Positions 43,337 to 52,017 of a stretch of DNA of 64,000 nucleotides are shown piece after piece. Source of the stretch: Streptomyces sp. NRRL B-24085 (lineage in GTDB: Bacteria > Actinomycetota > Actinomycetes > Streptomycetales > Streptomycetaceae); contig NZ_LJBR01000022.1 of assembly GCF_001282115.1 (NCBI RefSeq), positions 37,054 through 101,053 of the forward strand. The letters are read 5' to 3'. The notes below the pieces were generated by a model. It did no database searches. It was not told the origin of the DNA and saw nothing but the letters and a program-made list of their open reading frames with translations. Every line of letters starts with the position of its first letter. Position 1 is the stretch's first letter. The translations under genes and the position numbers were made by a program.

Positions 43337-43356
43337 CACCGCCGCGCAGCACCCGA

Positions 43357-43390
43357 GTGGCCCGGCACCGCACCCGCGGTGCCGGGCCAC
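43357..43390. terminator. Bidirectional hairpin terminator between L36 and the WYL gene
   Basis: A perfect 15 bp stem (43357-43371 with 43376-43390) and an ACCC loop lie between two convergent genes, with no T-tract. Confidence 0.85.
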
Positions 43391-43418
43391 CGCGGTACAT
43401 GGAGCCCGCGGTCAACCC

Positions 43419-44390
43419 TCAGGACTCCTCCGCCACGGCGGCGGTGAAACGCGCCGCAAGCACTGCCACAGCCGAGCGCAGTTCCGGGCCGCCCTCGACG
43501 CGGAAGGGGAGCGGTAGCTGGGCCAGCCACTCCTGCGCGTACATCGTCGGATTCCTCGTGCTGCCGATGAGCACGCACCCGTCTCCCGCCGGTTCGAGTC
43601 GTCCCATGGGAGGGCGGATCGACGGCAGTACCTCGGCCATCGGGGCGTCGAACACGACCCGTGTGGGAAACGCCCACCCACGGCCCAGGTTCTCCTCCAG
43701 CACCGCCACCGGGTCCAGATCGCCGGGCATCTCGAAGCAGTGGGTGGTCTCCCGGACCGCGCGGACCCGGTCGATCCGGTAGGTGCGGATCGCGTCCGCG
43801 TGGTGGGAGTGGCACAGGAGGTACCAGCGGCCGTAGCGGACGACTACCGCCCAGGGATCGACCTCGGCCTCCCACTCGTTGCCGGACTCACTGCGGTAGG
43901 TGACCAGCACACGGCGTCGCACCGCGCCGGCCGCGACGAGAGCGCTCGTGAGCGCGGGATCCGGGCGGGACGCGCCAGGGTCCGGCGCCGCCGACGCGTA
44001 CTCGCGCAGGGCGGCCGCCTGCCGGCCGACGCTCTCGGGCAGGGCCCGGATGACCTTGCCCAGGGCGGTGCCGACGAGGTCGTCGGCTGAGGGGTCGGCG
44101 GCCGCCGGCTGACCGTCGAGGACCGCCATGACCAGACCCAGCGCCTCGGGCTCCGTGAAGACGACCGGCGGCAGCCGCGCCCCGCGCCCCAGGCGGTACC
44201 CGCCGTAGGGGCCCCGGGCCGAGTGCACGGGGACGCCCGCCTCACGGAGGATCCCGACGTAGCGGCGCGCGGCCCGTTCGGTGACGCCCAGGGCGGCGGC
44301 AAGCTCGTCGGCCGTCACTCCCGCGGAACGGGACTGGAGGATCTCCAGGGTGCGCAGGGCTCGCGCGGTGGGGCTGAGCTCGGTCGGCAC
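43419..44390 (-). CDS. WYL-domain transcriptional regulator (YafY/DeoR-like)
   Basis: 323 residues. An N-terminal helix-turn-helix (about 8-65) reads ALRTLEILQSRSAGVTADEL followed by ALGVTERAARRYV. The WYL domain (about 145-225) contains WEAEVDPWAVVVRYGRWYLL and the WYL-type YRIDRVRAVRETT strand. A C-terminal extension (about 235-320) follows. WYL proteins sense nucleic-acid or small ligands and often activate a divergent gene. Here the divergent neighbour is a small alpha/beta hydrolase 107 bp away, with CCGGAA direct repeats between them. Confidence 0.92.
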   Translation of the reverse strand: MPTELSPTARALRTLEILQSRSAGVTADELAAALGVTERAARRYVGILREAGVPVHSARGPYGGYRLGRGARLPPVVFTEPEALGLVMAVLDGQPAAADPSADDLVGTALGKVIRALPESVGRQAAALREYASAAPDPGASRPDPALTSALVAAGAVRRRVLVTYRSESGNEWEAEVDPWAVVVRYGRWYLLCHSHHADAIRTYRIDRVRAVRETTHCFEMPGDLDPVAVLEENLGRGWAFPTRVVFDAPMAEVLPSIRPPMGRLEPAGDGCVLIGSTRNPTMYAQEWLAQLPLPFRVEGGPELRSAVAVLAARFTAAVAEES

Positions 44391-44417
44391 CCGTGCAGAT
44401 TAGAGGGCGGCGAGACA

Positions 44418-44440
44418 TTCCGGAAGTGGATTGTCCGGAA
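44418..44440. promoter_or_regulatory. CCGGAA direct repeats in the WYL/hydrolase divergent promoter
   Basis: TTCCGGAA (44418-44425, itself a perfect palindrome) and GTCCGGAA (44433-44440) place two CCGGAA copies 15 bp apart. A TAGCGT hexamer (44448-44453) just downstream is a plausible -10 for the hydrolase, so the repeats would cover the -35 region. They are the best candidate site for the WYL protein. Confidence 0.5.
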
Positions 44441-44497
44441 CCGGCCGTAGCGTGAGGGCACCCACCGAACGGGCCTCACGGAAAAGAGAACTGCTCC

Positions 44498-45184
44498 ATG
44501 GACATCCTGCTCATCGCCGGCCTGTGGCTCGACGGATCCGCCTGGGACGACGTCGTACCCGCGCTCGAGGAACTCGGCCACCGCCCCGTGGCGGTAACCC
44601 TGCCCGGGCAGGGTGACGGATCGGGGTCCGCCACGTTGGAGGACCAGGTGGCGGCGGTGCTCGCCGCCGTGGACGCCGCGCCCGACAGGCCCATGGTGGT
44701 CGGGCATTCCGCCGCCTGCACCCTGGCCTGGCTCGCCGCCGACGCACGGCCGGAGCGGGTCGCCAAGGTGGCGCTCGTCGGAGGTTTCCCGTCCGCCGAC
44801 GGGCAGCCGTACGCCGACTTCTTCGAGACGCAGGACGGCGTGATGCCCTTTCCCGGCTGGGGCCCCTTCGAAGGACCGGACTCCGCCGACCTCGACGAGG
44901 AGACGCGCACCCGCATCGCCTCGGCGGCGATCCCCGTGCCCGAGCAGGTGGCCAAGGGAACGGTACGGCTGACGGACGAGCGGAGGTTCGACGTTCCGAT
45001 GCTGCTCGTGTGCCCCGAATTCACGCCCGCCCAGGCCCGGGACTGGATCGACGCCGGTGACGTGCCGGAGGCCGCCCGCACCAAGCACGTGGAACTCGTC
45101 GACATCGACTCGGGCCACTGGCCGATGATCACCAAGCCGGCCGAGCTCGCCCGGCTGCTGGCCGCGGCGGCCGCCGACGCCTGA
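44498..45184 (+). CDS. Small alpha/beta hydrolase
   Basis: 228 residues. The nucleophile elbow is VVGHSAACTLAWLA (Ser-70 region) and the catalytic His lies in DIDSGHWPMITKP near the C terminus. No signal peptide, so cytosolic. The family includes RutD/YdeN-like esterases and lactonases whose substrates vary widely. It starts 13 bp after a GAAAAGAGAA purine-rich ribosome site and is divergent from the WYL regulator, its likely controller. Confidence 0.88.
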   Translation: MDILLIAGLWLDGSAWDDVVPALEELGHRPVAVTLPGQGDGSGSATLEDQVAAVLAAVDAAPDRPMVVGHSAACTLAWLAADARPERVAKVALVGGFPSADGQPYADFFETQDGVMPFPGWGPFEGPDSADLDEETRTRIASAAIPVPEQVAKGTVRLTDERRFDVPMLLVCPEFTPAQARDWIDAGDVPEAARTKHVELVDIDSGHWPMITKPAELARLLAAAAADA

Positions 45185-45307
45185 GCCCCGGTCGAACCAG
45201 GGCCGCCCCTGGGACCTCCATCTGGGACGCCTTCACCGGGCCCGTGTCGAGCGCTGTAAGGCGGTCACTCCGCCACGAAATGTTGCGCCGACGGTCGACG
45301 GGCGAGC

Positions 45308-45333
45308 CGTTGTTGGACATTCTTTCAACAACG
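45308..45333. promoter_or_regulatory. Inverted repeat CGTTGTTG-N10-CAACAACG
   Basis: A perfect 8+8 bp dyad with a 10 bp AT-richer centre (GACATTCTTT), 36 bp upstream of the TPR-LuxR start, in an otherwise featureless 184 bp gap. It could be an autoregulatory operator or a leader hairpin. Confidence 0.5.
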
Positions 45334-45368
45334 ACGTCCCGGCAACGCCAGGGACAGATGCATCCGGG

Positions 45369-46997
45369 GTGGTGATCGGTGTGAACGACGAGGCTCGCGG
45401 CGCCTTCGCGACCCGCGGCGTCGGCCTTGCCGGGCCCGGCGCGCCGGAGGCCCGCGCCCTGCCGTCGGCGGCCACGGGGGTCAGGGTGTCGTCCGCGTCC
45501 GACGCCGTCTCCCGCCGCGCCCTGGCCCACGGTCAGGAGCAGTTGCGCGACGGGCCCGTGGCGGATGCCTGCTCGGCGCTGCTCCGTGCCGCCGCCGGGC
45601 TCCGTGAGACAGACCCCGTCGCGGCCCGCCGCGCCCTGCTGGCAGCGGCGTCGGCGGCCTGGTCGGCCGGTGACCACGACAGCTACCGGCGTGTCTTCGC
45701 GGTGGGCCCCTGTCATGTGTGCGGAGCGAGGTGCGCGTCGACGCCGTGCGCCAGGGGGTGCCCCGAGGCCGCGTGGAGGGACCACCGGATCGGGATGAGC
45801 GCGGTGGCGCAGGGCGACTTCCAACGGGCCATCGCGGTCCTGGAGCCCCGGTTGCACCAGGTCACGCCCCGGGCCGAGACGGACGAGCTCTGCGACGCCG
45901 GCAGCGTGGCCCTCCTGCTGGGCCGCCTCCCCCTCGCGCGCCGGCTCCTGAGCCTCGCCCTGGCGTCCGCGCGCGCGGCGGGAGCGGAGACCGCGGTGCC
46001 GGGCATCATCGCGTACCTGGCCTGCGCCGAGCTGCGGGAAGGCCGCCACGCCCAGGCCCGCGCCCACGCGGAGGAAGGGCTGGTGCTCGCGCGGAGACTC
46101 GGGCAGCGCAACGTCGCCGCCGACCTGTCGGCCGTACGCGCGCTGGTGGTGTCCATCGCCGGTGACCTGCCCACGGTCCGTGCCCAGGTCGCGGAGGTGC
46201 TGGCCGTGGCTCAGCCGCACGGACTGGCCCAGGCCGCGTTCCTCGCCGAATGGGCCCAGGCGCGTGCGGAACTGGGGGCGGGCAAAGTCGAGCGGGCGGC
46301 CGCCCGGCTGGCTCCGCTGGTCCAACCCGGCGCCCGACAGGGCCACTTCGGGCTGTGGTTCCTGGCCGTGCCGTGCTTCGTCGAGGCCTGCGTCCTGTCC
46401 GACCGGGCCCTCGACGCACCGGAGATGGTCGACCTGTTCGCCGTCTGGGCGGATCTCGGCGCCGACCCGCAGGCCCCGGCGCAGTTGGCGCGGTGCCGCG
46501 CCCTCCTCGCACCCGCGGACCGCAGCGAGGAGCTCTACCGTGCCGCGCTCGCCCACCACGAGCGGGCGTCCGGGCCGTACGAGCACGCGCGCACCCATCT
46601 GGCCTTCGGCATGTGGCTACGGCGTAGGCGGCGGCCCACCGAGGCACGGGACCAGTTGCGTGCCGCGCTGGTGGGCTTCGAACACTGCGGTGCGGTGCTG
46701 TGGGCCAAGCGAGCCGGCGCGGAACTGCGAGCGGCCGGCGAGGTGGCCGGGAGCGGAGAGGCGGGCCCGTTGTCGTCGCTCACGCCGCAGCAGGTGCGCA
46801 TAGCGCGGGACGTGGCGCGCGGCGCGACGAACAAGGAGATCGCCGCGGAGCTGTCCATCAGCATCCGGACCGTCGAGTACCACCTGCGCAACGTCTTCGC
46901 GCAGCTGGGTGTCCGGTCGCGCACCGGTCTCGCGCACCTGCTGGCGAACGTCGACGAGGACCACGGCCGGGGCTGGGAGCTGCCGGAGCGGGGCTGA
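45369..46997 (+). CDS. LuxR-family regulator with TPR-like domain
   Basis: 542 residues from GTG 45369; GTG 45381 is an alternative. Most of the protein (about 45-455) is helical repeat of the TPR/MalT type. The C-terminal LuxR helix-turn-helix (about 475-535) reads LTPQQVRIARDVARGATNKE then IAAELSISIRTVEYHLRNVF. No ATPase domain is present, so it resembles the C-terminal half of a LAL regulator. Odd feature: an isolated cysteine cluster CHVCGARC...CARGC (Cys-115, 118, 122, 127, 131), possibly a metal site or a locally shifted frame. The target is unknown; the cutinase-like gene downstream reads in the same direction. Confidence 0.88.
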   Translation: MVIGVNDEARGAFATRGVGLAGPGAPEARALPSAATGVRVSSASDAVSRRALAHGQEQLRDGPVADACSALLRAAAGLRETDPVAARRALLAAASAAWSAGDHDSYRRVFAVGPCHVCGARCASTPCARGCPEAAWRDHRIGMSAVAQGDFQRAIAVLEPRLHQVTPRAETDELCDAGSVALLLGRLPLARRLLSLALASARAAGAETAVPGIIAYLACAELREGRHAQARAHAEEGLVLARRLGQRNVAADLSAVRALVVSIAGDLPTVRAQVAEVLAVAQPHGLAQAAFLAEWAQARAELGAGKVERAAARLAPLVQPGARQGHFGLWFLAVPCFVEACVLSDRALDAPEMVDLFAVWADLGADPQAPAQLARCRALLAPADRSEELYRAALAHHERASGPYEHARTHLAFGMWLRRRRRPTEARDQLRAALVGFEHCGAVLWAKRAGAELRAAGEVAGSGEAGPLSSLTPQQVRIARDVARGATNKEIAAELSISIRTVEYHLRNVFAQLGVRSRTGLAHLLANVDEDHGRGWELPERG

Positions 46998-47271
46998 GGG
47001 CCGGAGCGGGCCGCGCCCGGCCGAACGTCCCACGGCTGCGCGGCCGTTGACGGGCACACACCGCTGTGACCGGCGATCTTCCCTGTGCGCGCTGGTGCGT
47101 GTGGGCGCCCTGGGGGATGACTGGTGATTCCACTGATGACTGACTTTTGGTCAGCTCCTACGTTGTTCCACGCCGGATGACTCGTGTCACGTCGACGGGC
47201 CCGACGCCGCCCTTCCCCGGCGGTCCCGTCAGGTCCGAAGGCGCCGGAACCCTCACCTCGAAGGAGCCGCG

Positions 47272-48204
47272 ATGAGCCACGCCCCAGAGATCTCCAGCCC
47301 CACGCACACCCCCCACCGCCACCGGCGCCGCCGTTTCGGGCGTCTCGGCTCCGGCGTCGCCACCGCCGCCGCACTCGTCGGCCTGCTGACCTCGCAGACC
47401 GGCGGAGCCCAGGCGGCCGACAACCCGTACGAGCGGGGCCCGGCGCCCACCACGGCGAGCATCGAGGCCAGCCGGGGCCCGTACGCGGTGTCGGAGACCA
47501 GCGTGTCGCGACTCGCGGTGAGCGGGTTCGGCGGCGGCACCATCTACTACCCGACGAGCACCGCCGACGGGACGTTCGGGGCGATCGCGGTGTCACCGGG
47601 ATTCACCGCCTACCAGTCCTCGATCGCCTGGCTCGGTCCGCGGCTCGCGTCCCAGGGCTTCGTCGTCTTCACGATCGACACGCTGACCACCGCCGATCAA
47701 CCCGACAGCCGCGGCACGCAGTTGCTGGCCGCACTGGACTACCTGACGCAGCGCAGCTCGGTCCGCGGCCGCATCGACGCCACACGTCTCGGAGTGATGG
47801 GCCACTCCATGGGCGGCGGCGGCACCCTCGAAGCGGCCAAGTCCCGCCCCTCGCTCCAGGCCGCCATCCCGCTGACCGGCTGGAACCTGGACAAGACCTG
47901 GCCGGAGGTCAGGACTCCCACCCTGGTCGTCGGCGCCGACGGCGACACCATCGCGCCGGTGGCCACGCACTCCCAGCCGTTCTACGCGAGCCTGCCCTCC
48001 TCCACCGACCGCGCCTACATCGAACTGCGGGGCGCGACCCACTTCACGCCGAACACGTCCAACACGACGATCGCGAAGTACAGCATTTCCTGGCTGAAGC
48101 GGTTCATCGACAACGACACCCGCTACGAGCAGTTCCTCTGCCCGCTCCCGGCCGTGAGCCTCACGATCGCCGAGTCCCGGGGCAACTGCCCGCACACCTC
48201 CTGA
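47272..48204 (+). CDS. Secreted cutinase/PET hydrolase-like polyester hydrolase
   Basis: 310 residues. A signal sequence with an Arg-rich start ([10 protein letters not shown]) ends near AQA-48; the mature protein begins [12 protein letters not shown], the hallmark N terminus of actinobacterial cutinases such as TfCut2. The catalytic triad is Ser-179 (GHSMGG), Asp-225 (ADGDTIAPV) and His-257 (GATHF). Oxyanion residues Tyr-114 and Met-180, Trp-204 of the substrate cleft, and a C-terminal disulfide pair Cys-290/Cys-306 are all in place. This family hydrolyses cutin and synthetic polyesters including PET; activity on PET here is inference. GGAGC lies seven bases before ATG; a 274 bp gap precedes the gene. 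Confidence 0.93.
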   Translation: MSHAPEISSPTHTPHRHRRRRFGRLGSGVATAAALVGLLTSQTGGAQAADNPYERGPAPTTASIEASRGPYAVSETSVSRLAVSGFGGGTIYYPTSTADGTFGAIAVSPGFTAYQSSIAWLGPRLASQGFVVFTIDTLTTADQPDSRGTQLLAALDYLTQRSSVRGRIDATRLGVMGHSMGGGGTLEAAKSRPSLQAAIPLTGWNLDKTWPEVRTPTLVVGADGDTIAPVATHSQPFYASLPSSTDRAYIELRGATHFTPNTSNTTIAKYSISWLKRFIDNDTRYEQFLCPLPAVSLTIAESRGNCPHTS

Positions 48205-48214
48205 CACCGGAGCA

Positions 48215-48256
48215 CGTCTGTGGCCCCGACCGGAAACCCGGTCGGGGCCACAGACG
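48215..48256. terminator. Strong bidirectional hairpin terminator
   Basis: A perfect 19 bp stem (48215-48233 with 48238-48256) and AAAC loop between the convergent cutinase-like and desaturase genes, the longest hairpin in the window. Confidence 0.9.
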
Positions 48257-48283
48257 GGCGTCTCGGAGCGTGTGGACCGGTGA

Positions 48284-49405
48284 TCAGGCCGCGACGAGCT
48301 CCTGCTCACGTGCCGGTGTCTGGACCTCGGGCTTCTTCCTGTTCGGCAGCGAGAGCCGGAAGACCTTGCGCCATGCCGAGAACACCTGCTTGGGCAGCGG
48401 CCCGGTGACGTACTCCAGCTCGTACTTCTCGAACAGCGCGCGGACCTTCACCGCCACCTCGGCGTACCGGTTGCTCGGCAGGTCCGGGAACAGGTGGTGC
48501 TCGATCTGGTGCGACAGGTTGCCGGTCATGAAGTGCATGGCCTTGCTGCCGCTGATGTTCGCCGAGCCCATCATCTGGCGCAGGTACCACTGGCCGCGGG
48601 TCTCGCCCTTGATCGACCGGCGCTCGAAGACCTGGACGCCCTCCGGGAAGTGCCCGCACATGATCACCGAGTGGGACCAGAGGTTGCGGACCAGGTTCGC
48701 GGTGAACGTGGCGGCGAGCGTGGGGAGGAAGGACGGGCCCGACAGCAGCGGGTGGATCACGTAGTCCTTGAGCACCTGCTTGCGGATCTTGCGGCCCACG
48801 GCCTTCGCCTGCGCGCGGAACACCGGGTTCTTGCGGCGGCGCTTGTGGAGGTTCTTGCCGAGTTCCAGGTCGTAGGCCGCGATGCCGTACTCGAAGAAGC
48901 AGGCGTTGATGAAGTTCCACAGCGGCTGGCCGAGGTGGAACGGGTGCCACTTCTGGTCCTCGTCGACGCGCATGATGCCGTAGCCGAGGTCGTTGTCCTT
49001 GCCGATCACGTTGGTGTACGTGTGGTGCAGCTCGTTGTGCGAGTGCTTCCACTGGTCGGCCGGCGAGACGTGGTCCCACTCCCAGGTGGTGGAGTGGATC
49101 TTCGGGTCCCGCATCCAGTCCCACTGGCCGTGCAGGATGTTGTGGCCGATCTCCATGTTGTCCATGATCTTCGCCACGGACAGCCCGGCGGTGCCGATCA
49201 GCCACGCGGGCGGGAACATCGAGAACAGCAGCACGCCTCTGCTGACCAGCTCGAGCTTGCGCTGGGCGGCGATGACCTTACGGATGTAGGCGGCGTCCTT
49301 CTCACCACGGCTGGCGATCACCTCGTCGCGGATCGCGTCCAGCTCGCGGCCGAGCTCCTCGATCTGCTCCGCGGTCAAATGGGCGGTGGGGTCGATGGCG
49401 GTCAA
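48284..49405 (-). CDS. Membrane fatty acid desaturase
   Basis: 373 residues from TTG 49405. No ATG or GTG fits nearby, and GGTAGGAA lies six bases upstream. The three histidine boxes that hold the di-iron centre are HNILH (88-92), HNELHH (123-128) and HQIEHH near the C terminus. Four membrane helices are expected. It resembles mycobacterial DesA3-type acyl-CoA desaturases, which place a double bond in stearoyl-CoA. The gene begins 7 bp after the ferredoxin reductase stop, so the reductase supplies electrons in the same operon. Confidence 0.93.
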   Translation of the reverse strand: MTAIDPTAHLTAEQIEELGRELDAIRDEVIASRGEKDAAYIRKVIAAQRKLELVSRGVLLFSMFPPAWLIGTAGLSVAKIMDNMEIGHNILHGQWDWMRDPKIHSTTWEWDHVSPADQWKHSHNELHHTYTNVIGKDNDLGYGIMRVDEDQKWHPFHLGQPLWNFINACFFEYGIAAYDLELGKNLHKRRRKNPVFRAQAKAVGRKIRKQVLKDYVIHPLLSGPSFLPTLAATFTANLVRNLWSHSVIMCGHFPEGVQVFERRSIKGETRGQWYLRQMMGSANISGSKAMHFMTGNLSHQIEHHLFPDLPSNRYAEVAVKVRALFEKYELEYVTGPLPKQVFSAWRKVFRLSLPNRKKPEVQTPAREQELVAA

Positions 49406-49412
49406 ACTGTTC

Positions 49413-50468
49413 CTACCGTTCGATGTCGCAGGGGCCCGCCGCGGCGGACACGCAGGTCTGGATGAGGACGCCCGGCTCGGCCTCGGTGATCTCGCCGGTG
49501 CGCAGGTCGCGGACGGCGCCCGCCTTGAGCGGCGAGACACAGCCGAAGCAGATGCCCATGCGGCACCCGGAGGGCATGAGCACGCCGGCCTCCTCGCCGA
49601 CGTCCAACAACGGCGTGGCGCCGTTCGCGTCGACGGTCTTGCCGGTGGCGCTGAACGTGACCTCACCTCCGTCGCCGGCGACGACGATGCCGGGGCGGAA
49701 GCGCTCGGTGTGCAGGCGCTCGGGGACGCCGTGGTCGCTCCAGTGCTTCTCCGCGGCGTCGAGCAGGCCCGTGGGCCCGCAGGCCCAGGTCTCGCGCTCG
49801 GCCCAGTCGGGCACGAGTTCGTCGAGGCGGGCGATGTCGAGCGTGCCGTCGGTGTCGGTGTGCACCTCGGTGAGCCGCAGTTTCCCGTCCGCGACCATGC
49901 CGTGCAGTTCGTCGCGGAAGATCACGTCCTGCGGCCGCGGGGCGCAGTGGACCATGACCACGTCGTCGAAGTCGGTGTCGCGCAGCATGCCCATCACGGG
50001 CGTGATGCCGCTGCCGGCCGTCAGGTAGAGCACCTTGGCGGGCTTGGTCCGCGGCAGGACGAAGTCACCGGTCGCCTGGTCGAGCTGGATCAGCGTGCCC
50101 GGTTTCGCCCTGCGGACCAGGTGGTTGCTGACCTTGCCGTCCGGGAGGGCCTTCACGGTGATCGTGACGCGGCCGTCCTGGCGGTTCGTCGGTGAGGTGA
50201 GGGAGTAGGCGCGCCACAGTCGCACGCCGTCGACGTCGACCCCGATCCGTACGTACTGACCGGCCGTGTGGCCGCGCCAGCCCCGGCCCGGTCTGATCAC
50301 GACGGTCGCCGCGTCGCCCGTCTCGGCGTGCACGGCCTCGATGCGCCCGCGCAGGTCAGCGCCCGCTCGCAGCGGGCTGACCAGGTCGAGGTAGTCCGAC
50401 GGCAGCAGCGGCGTCGTGACCATCTCCAGCAGTTTCCAAGCCCTGCTGCGGAGGGCTGCACTCGTCAT
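49413..50468 (-). CDS. Ferredoxin reductase with C-terminal [2Fe-2S] domain
   Basis: 351 residues from ATG 50468. An FAD-binding barrel (about 35-145, with LWRAYSLTSP) is followed by an NAD(P)-binding domain (LYLTAGSGITPVMGML) and a plant-type ferredoxin domain with Cys ligands in SGCRMGICFGC plus a fourth Cys in LIQTCVS. The order FAD-NAD-FeS is that of the reductase partner of DesA3-type desaturases (Rv3230c in mycobacteria). It is the first gene of the two-gene desaturation operon, divergent from a PucR-type regulator. Confidence 0.94.
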   Translation of the reverse strand: MTSAALRSRAWKLLEMVTTPLLPSDYLDLVSPLRAGADLRGRIEAVHAETGDAATVVIRPGRGWRGHTAGQYVRIGVDVDGVRLWRAYSLTSPTNRQDGRVTITVKALPDGKVSNHLVRRAKPGTLIQLDQATGDFVLPRTKPAKVLYLTAGSGITPVMGMLRDTDFDDVVMVHCAPRPQDVIFRDELHGMVADGKLRLTEVHTDTDGTLDIARLDELVPDWAERETWACGPTGLLDAAEKHWSDHGVPERLHTERFRPGIVVAGDGGEVTFSATGKTVDANGATPLLDVGEEAGVLMPSGCRMGICFGCVSPLKAGAVRDLRTGEITEAEPGVLIQTCVSAAAGPCDIER

Positions 50469-50499
50469 GACTCCAGCTTGCTGCGCCTGGCGCGTAAAG

Positions 50500-50550
50500 T
50501 CCTGACCGCAGGATGTGAATCTGGTCGACCGAATTGTTCGCAGGGAACAA
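50500..50550. promoter_or_regulatory. Two dyads in the desaturase/PucR divergent promoter
   Basis: TCCTG-ACCG-CAGGA (50500-50513) and TTGTTC-N5-GAACAA (50534-50550) lie in the 84 bp between the two starts. The second ends 2 bp before the PucR ATG, and its right arm includes the AGGGAAC ribosome site, so binding or folding there would also limit PucR translation. Confidence 0.55.
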
Positions 50551-50552
50551 AT

Positions 50553-51707
50553 ATGAGCCATGCAATCCAGAGGGCCAGCGAACTGGCCCTCGACGAGAGG
50601 ACGGTCACCGCACTGAGGGCCGCGCTGAGAACCACCGCCGACGAGGTCGTCCAGGCCATCATCGACGAGGTCCCGCCCTACGCCAACGCCCTCTCGGGCA
50701 GCATGGGCGGCACCATCCGCCGAGCCGTCCGCACGGCCCTCGGGCACTATCTGGACCTGGCGAGCGGGAACGCCACGGGTGGCGACGCCGGTGACGCGGC
50801 CTACGAGCTGGGCCGCGGCGAGGTCCGTGACGGCCGTTCGATGGACGCCCTGCTCAGCGCCTACCGCGTCGGCGCCCGCGTGGCCTGGCGCTGCCTGGCA
50901 GCCGGTGCCGTACCCGCGGGGCTGCCCGCCGCCGAGGTCGCCAAGTTCGCCGAGCTGACCTTCGCCTACATCGACGAGCTCTCCGCCGCGAGCGCCGCCG
51001 GCCACGCCGACGAACTGGCCGCCCAGGGCCGTGCCCAGGAACGCCACCTGGAACAGCTGGCCCGCGACCTCCTCGCCGGCGCGAGTCCGGACGTACTGCT
51101 GGTCTCCGCTCAACGGGCCGGGTGGCAGCCTCCCGTCTCGCTGACCGCGGTCCTGCTGCCCGCCGCCCAGGCCCGGCCCGCCTACCGGGTGCTCGACCCG
51201 AGCACCCTCGTCCTGGACGATCTGCCGGACGCCGTCGGCGTGCTGCTCGTTCCCGACGCCGACCGAACCCATCTCCTGCGGCATCTGACCGACCGCACCG
51301 CCGTGGTCGGCCCGGCCCGGCCGTGGACCCGCGTGTCCGCCTCGTACGCACGGGCCGTACGCGCGCGCTCCCTCTCCTCCGAGATCCGCGACACCGAGGA
51401 CCACCTGCCCGAGCTGGTGCTGAGCGCCGACATGGACGCGTTCGCAGACCTGCGCGCCCGGGCCCTGGCGCCGTTGCGGGCCTTGCCCGCCGCGACCGCC
51501 CGGCGGCTGGAGGAGACACTGCGGGCCTGGCTGCTGCACCAGGGCCGGCGGGACGAGGTGGCGGCGGCGTTGTACGTCCATCCCCAGACCGTCCGGTACC
51601 GGATGTCGCAGGTGCGGGAGCTGTTCCCGGATCTCTCCTCACCGGACCGGGTTCTCGAGCTGACACTGGCGGTCGGTCTCGGGGCGGGTGACTCGACGTC
51701 ACGGTAG
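50553..51707 (+). CDS. PucR-type transcriptional regulator with RsbRD-like N terminus
   Basis: 384 residues from ATG 50553. An all-helical N-terminal domain (about 15-170, ADEVVQAIIDEVPPYAN) resembles the RsbT co-antagonist N-terminal fold. A GGDEF-like middle follows, and the C-terminal PucR helix-turn-helix (about 320-380) reads HQGRRDEVAAALYVHPQTVR then YRMSQVRELF. Proteins of this type commonly sit divergent from desaturase/ferredoxin reductase pairs in Streptomyces and control membrane fluidity genes. The short shared promoter supports autoregulation and control of the desaturase operon. Confidence 0.92.
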   Translation: MSHAIQRASELALDERTVTALRAALRTTADEVVQAIIDEVPPYANALSGSMGGTIRRAVRTALGHYLDLASGNATGGDAGDAAYELGRGEVRDGRSMDALLSAYRVGARVAWRCLAAGAVPAGLPAAEVAKFAELTFAYIDELSAASAAGHADELAAQGRAQERHLEQLARDLLAGASPDVLLVSAQRAGWQPPVSLTAVLLPAAQARPAYRVLDPSTLVLDDLPDAVGVLLVPDADRTHLLRHLTDRTAVVGPARPWTRVSASYARAVRARSLSSEIRDTEDHLPELVLSADMDAFADLRARALAPLRALPAATARRLEETLRAWLLHQGRRDEVAAALYVHPQTVRYRMSQVRELFPDLSSPDRVLELTLAVGLGAGDSTSR

Positions 51708-52017
51708 GTCCGGCGGGACCGTCAGCGGGCCGGGGAAGCCGCGTCGCCCAGGACGGCGACGGGAGGGTCCGCGGCCCTTCCAGCGGTTCGCCTTCGAAGC
51801 CGGTGCCGCTGACCGAGAAGGCGCCGCCCGTGATCAGGGTGCGCCGGCTCGGGACGCGGACGTCGCGGCGAGAGTCCTCAGCACGATCGCCGGGGGCCTG
51901 CCCGCGCCCCAGGCCGGTCCACCCGTGGATGAGCGGGTCGCGGCGGCCTCGCGAGTCCGGGCAGGTGAGGGTCTCGCGGTCGGCCGGTTCCGACAACCCC
52001 GCTGGTGGTCCGGCCTG
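51708..52017. other. 310 bp gap between convergent PucR and Rv1733c-like genes
   Basis: No gene with an acceptable start is visible. A minus-strand open frame includes a segment SRRTLITGGAFSVSGTGFEG that looks protein-like, but I cannot tie it to a family; it may be decayed coding sequence. Confidence 0.35.
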
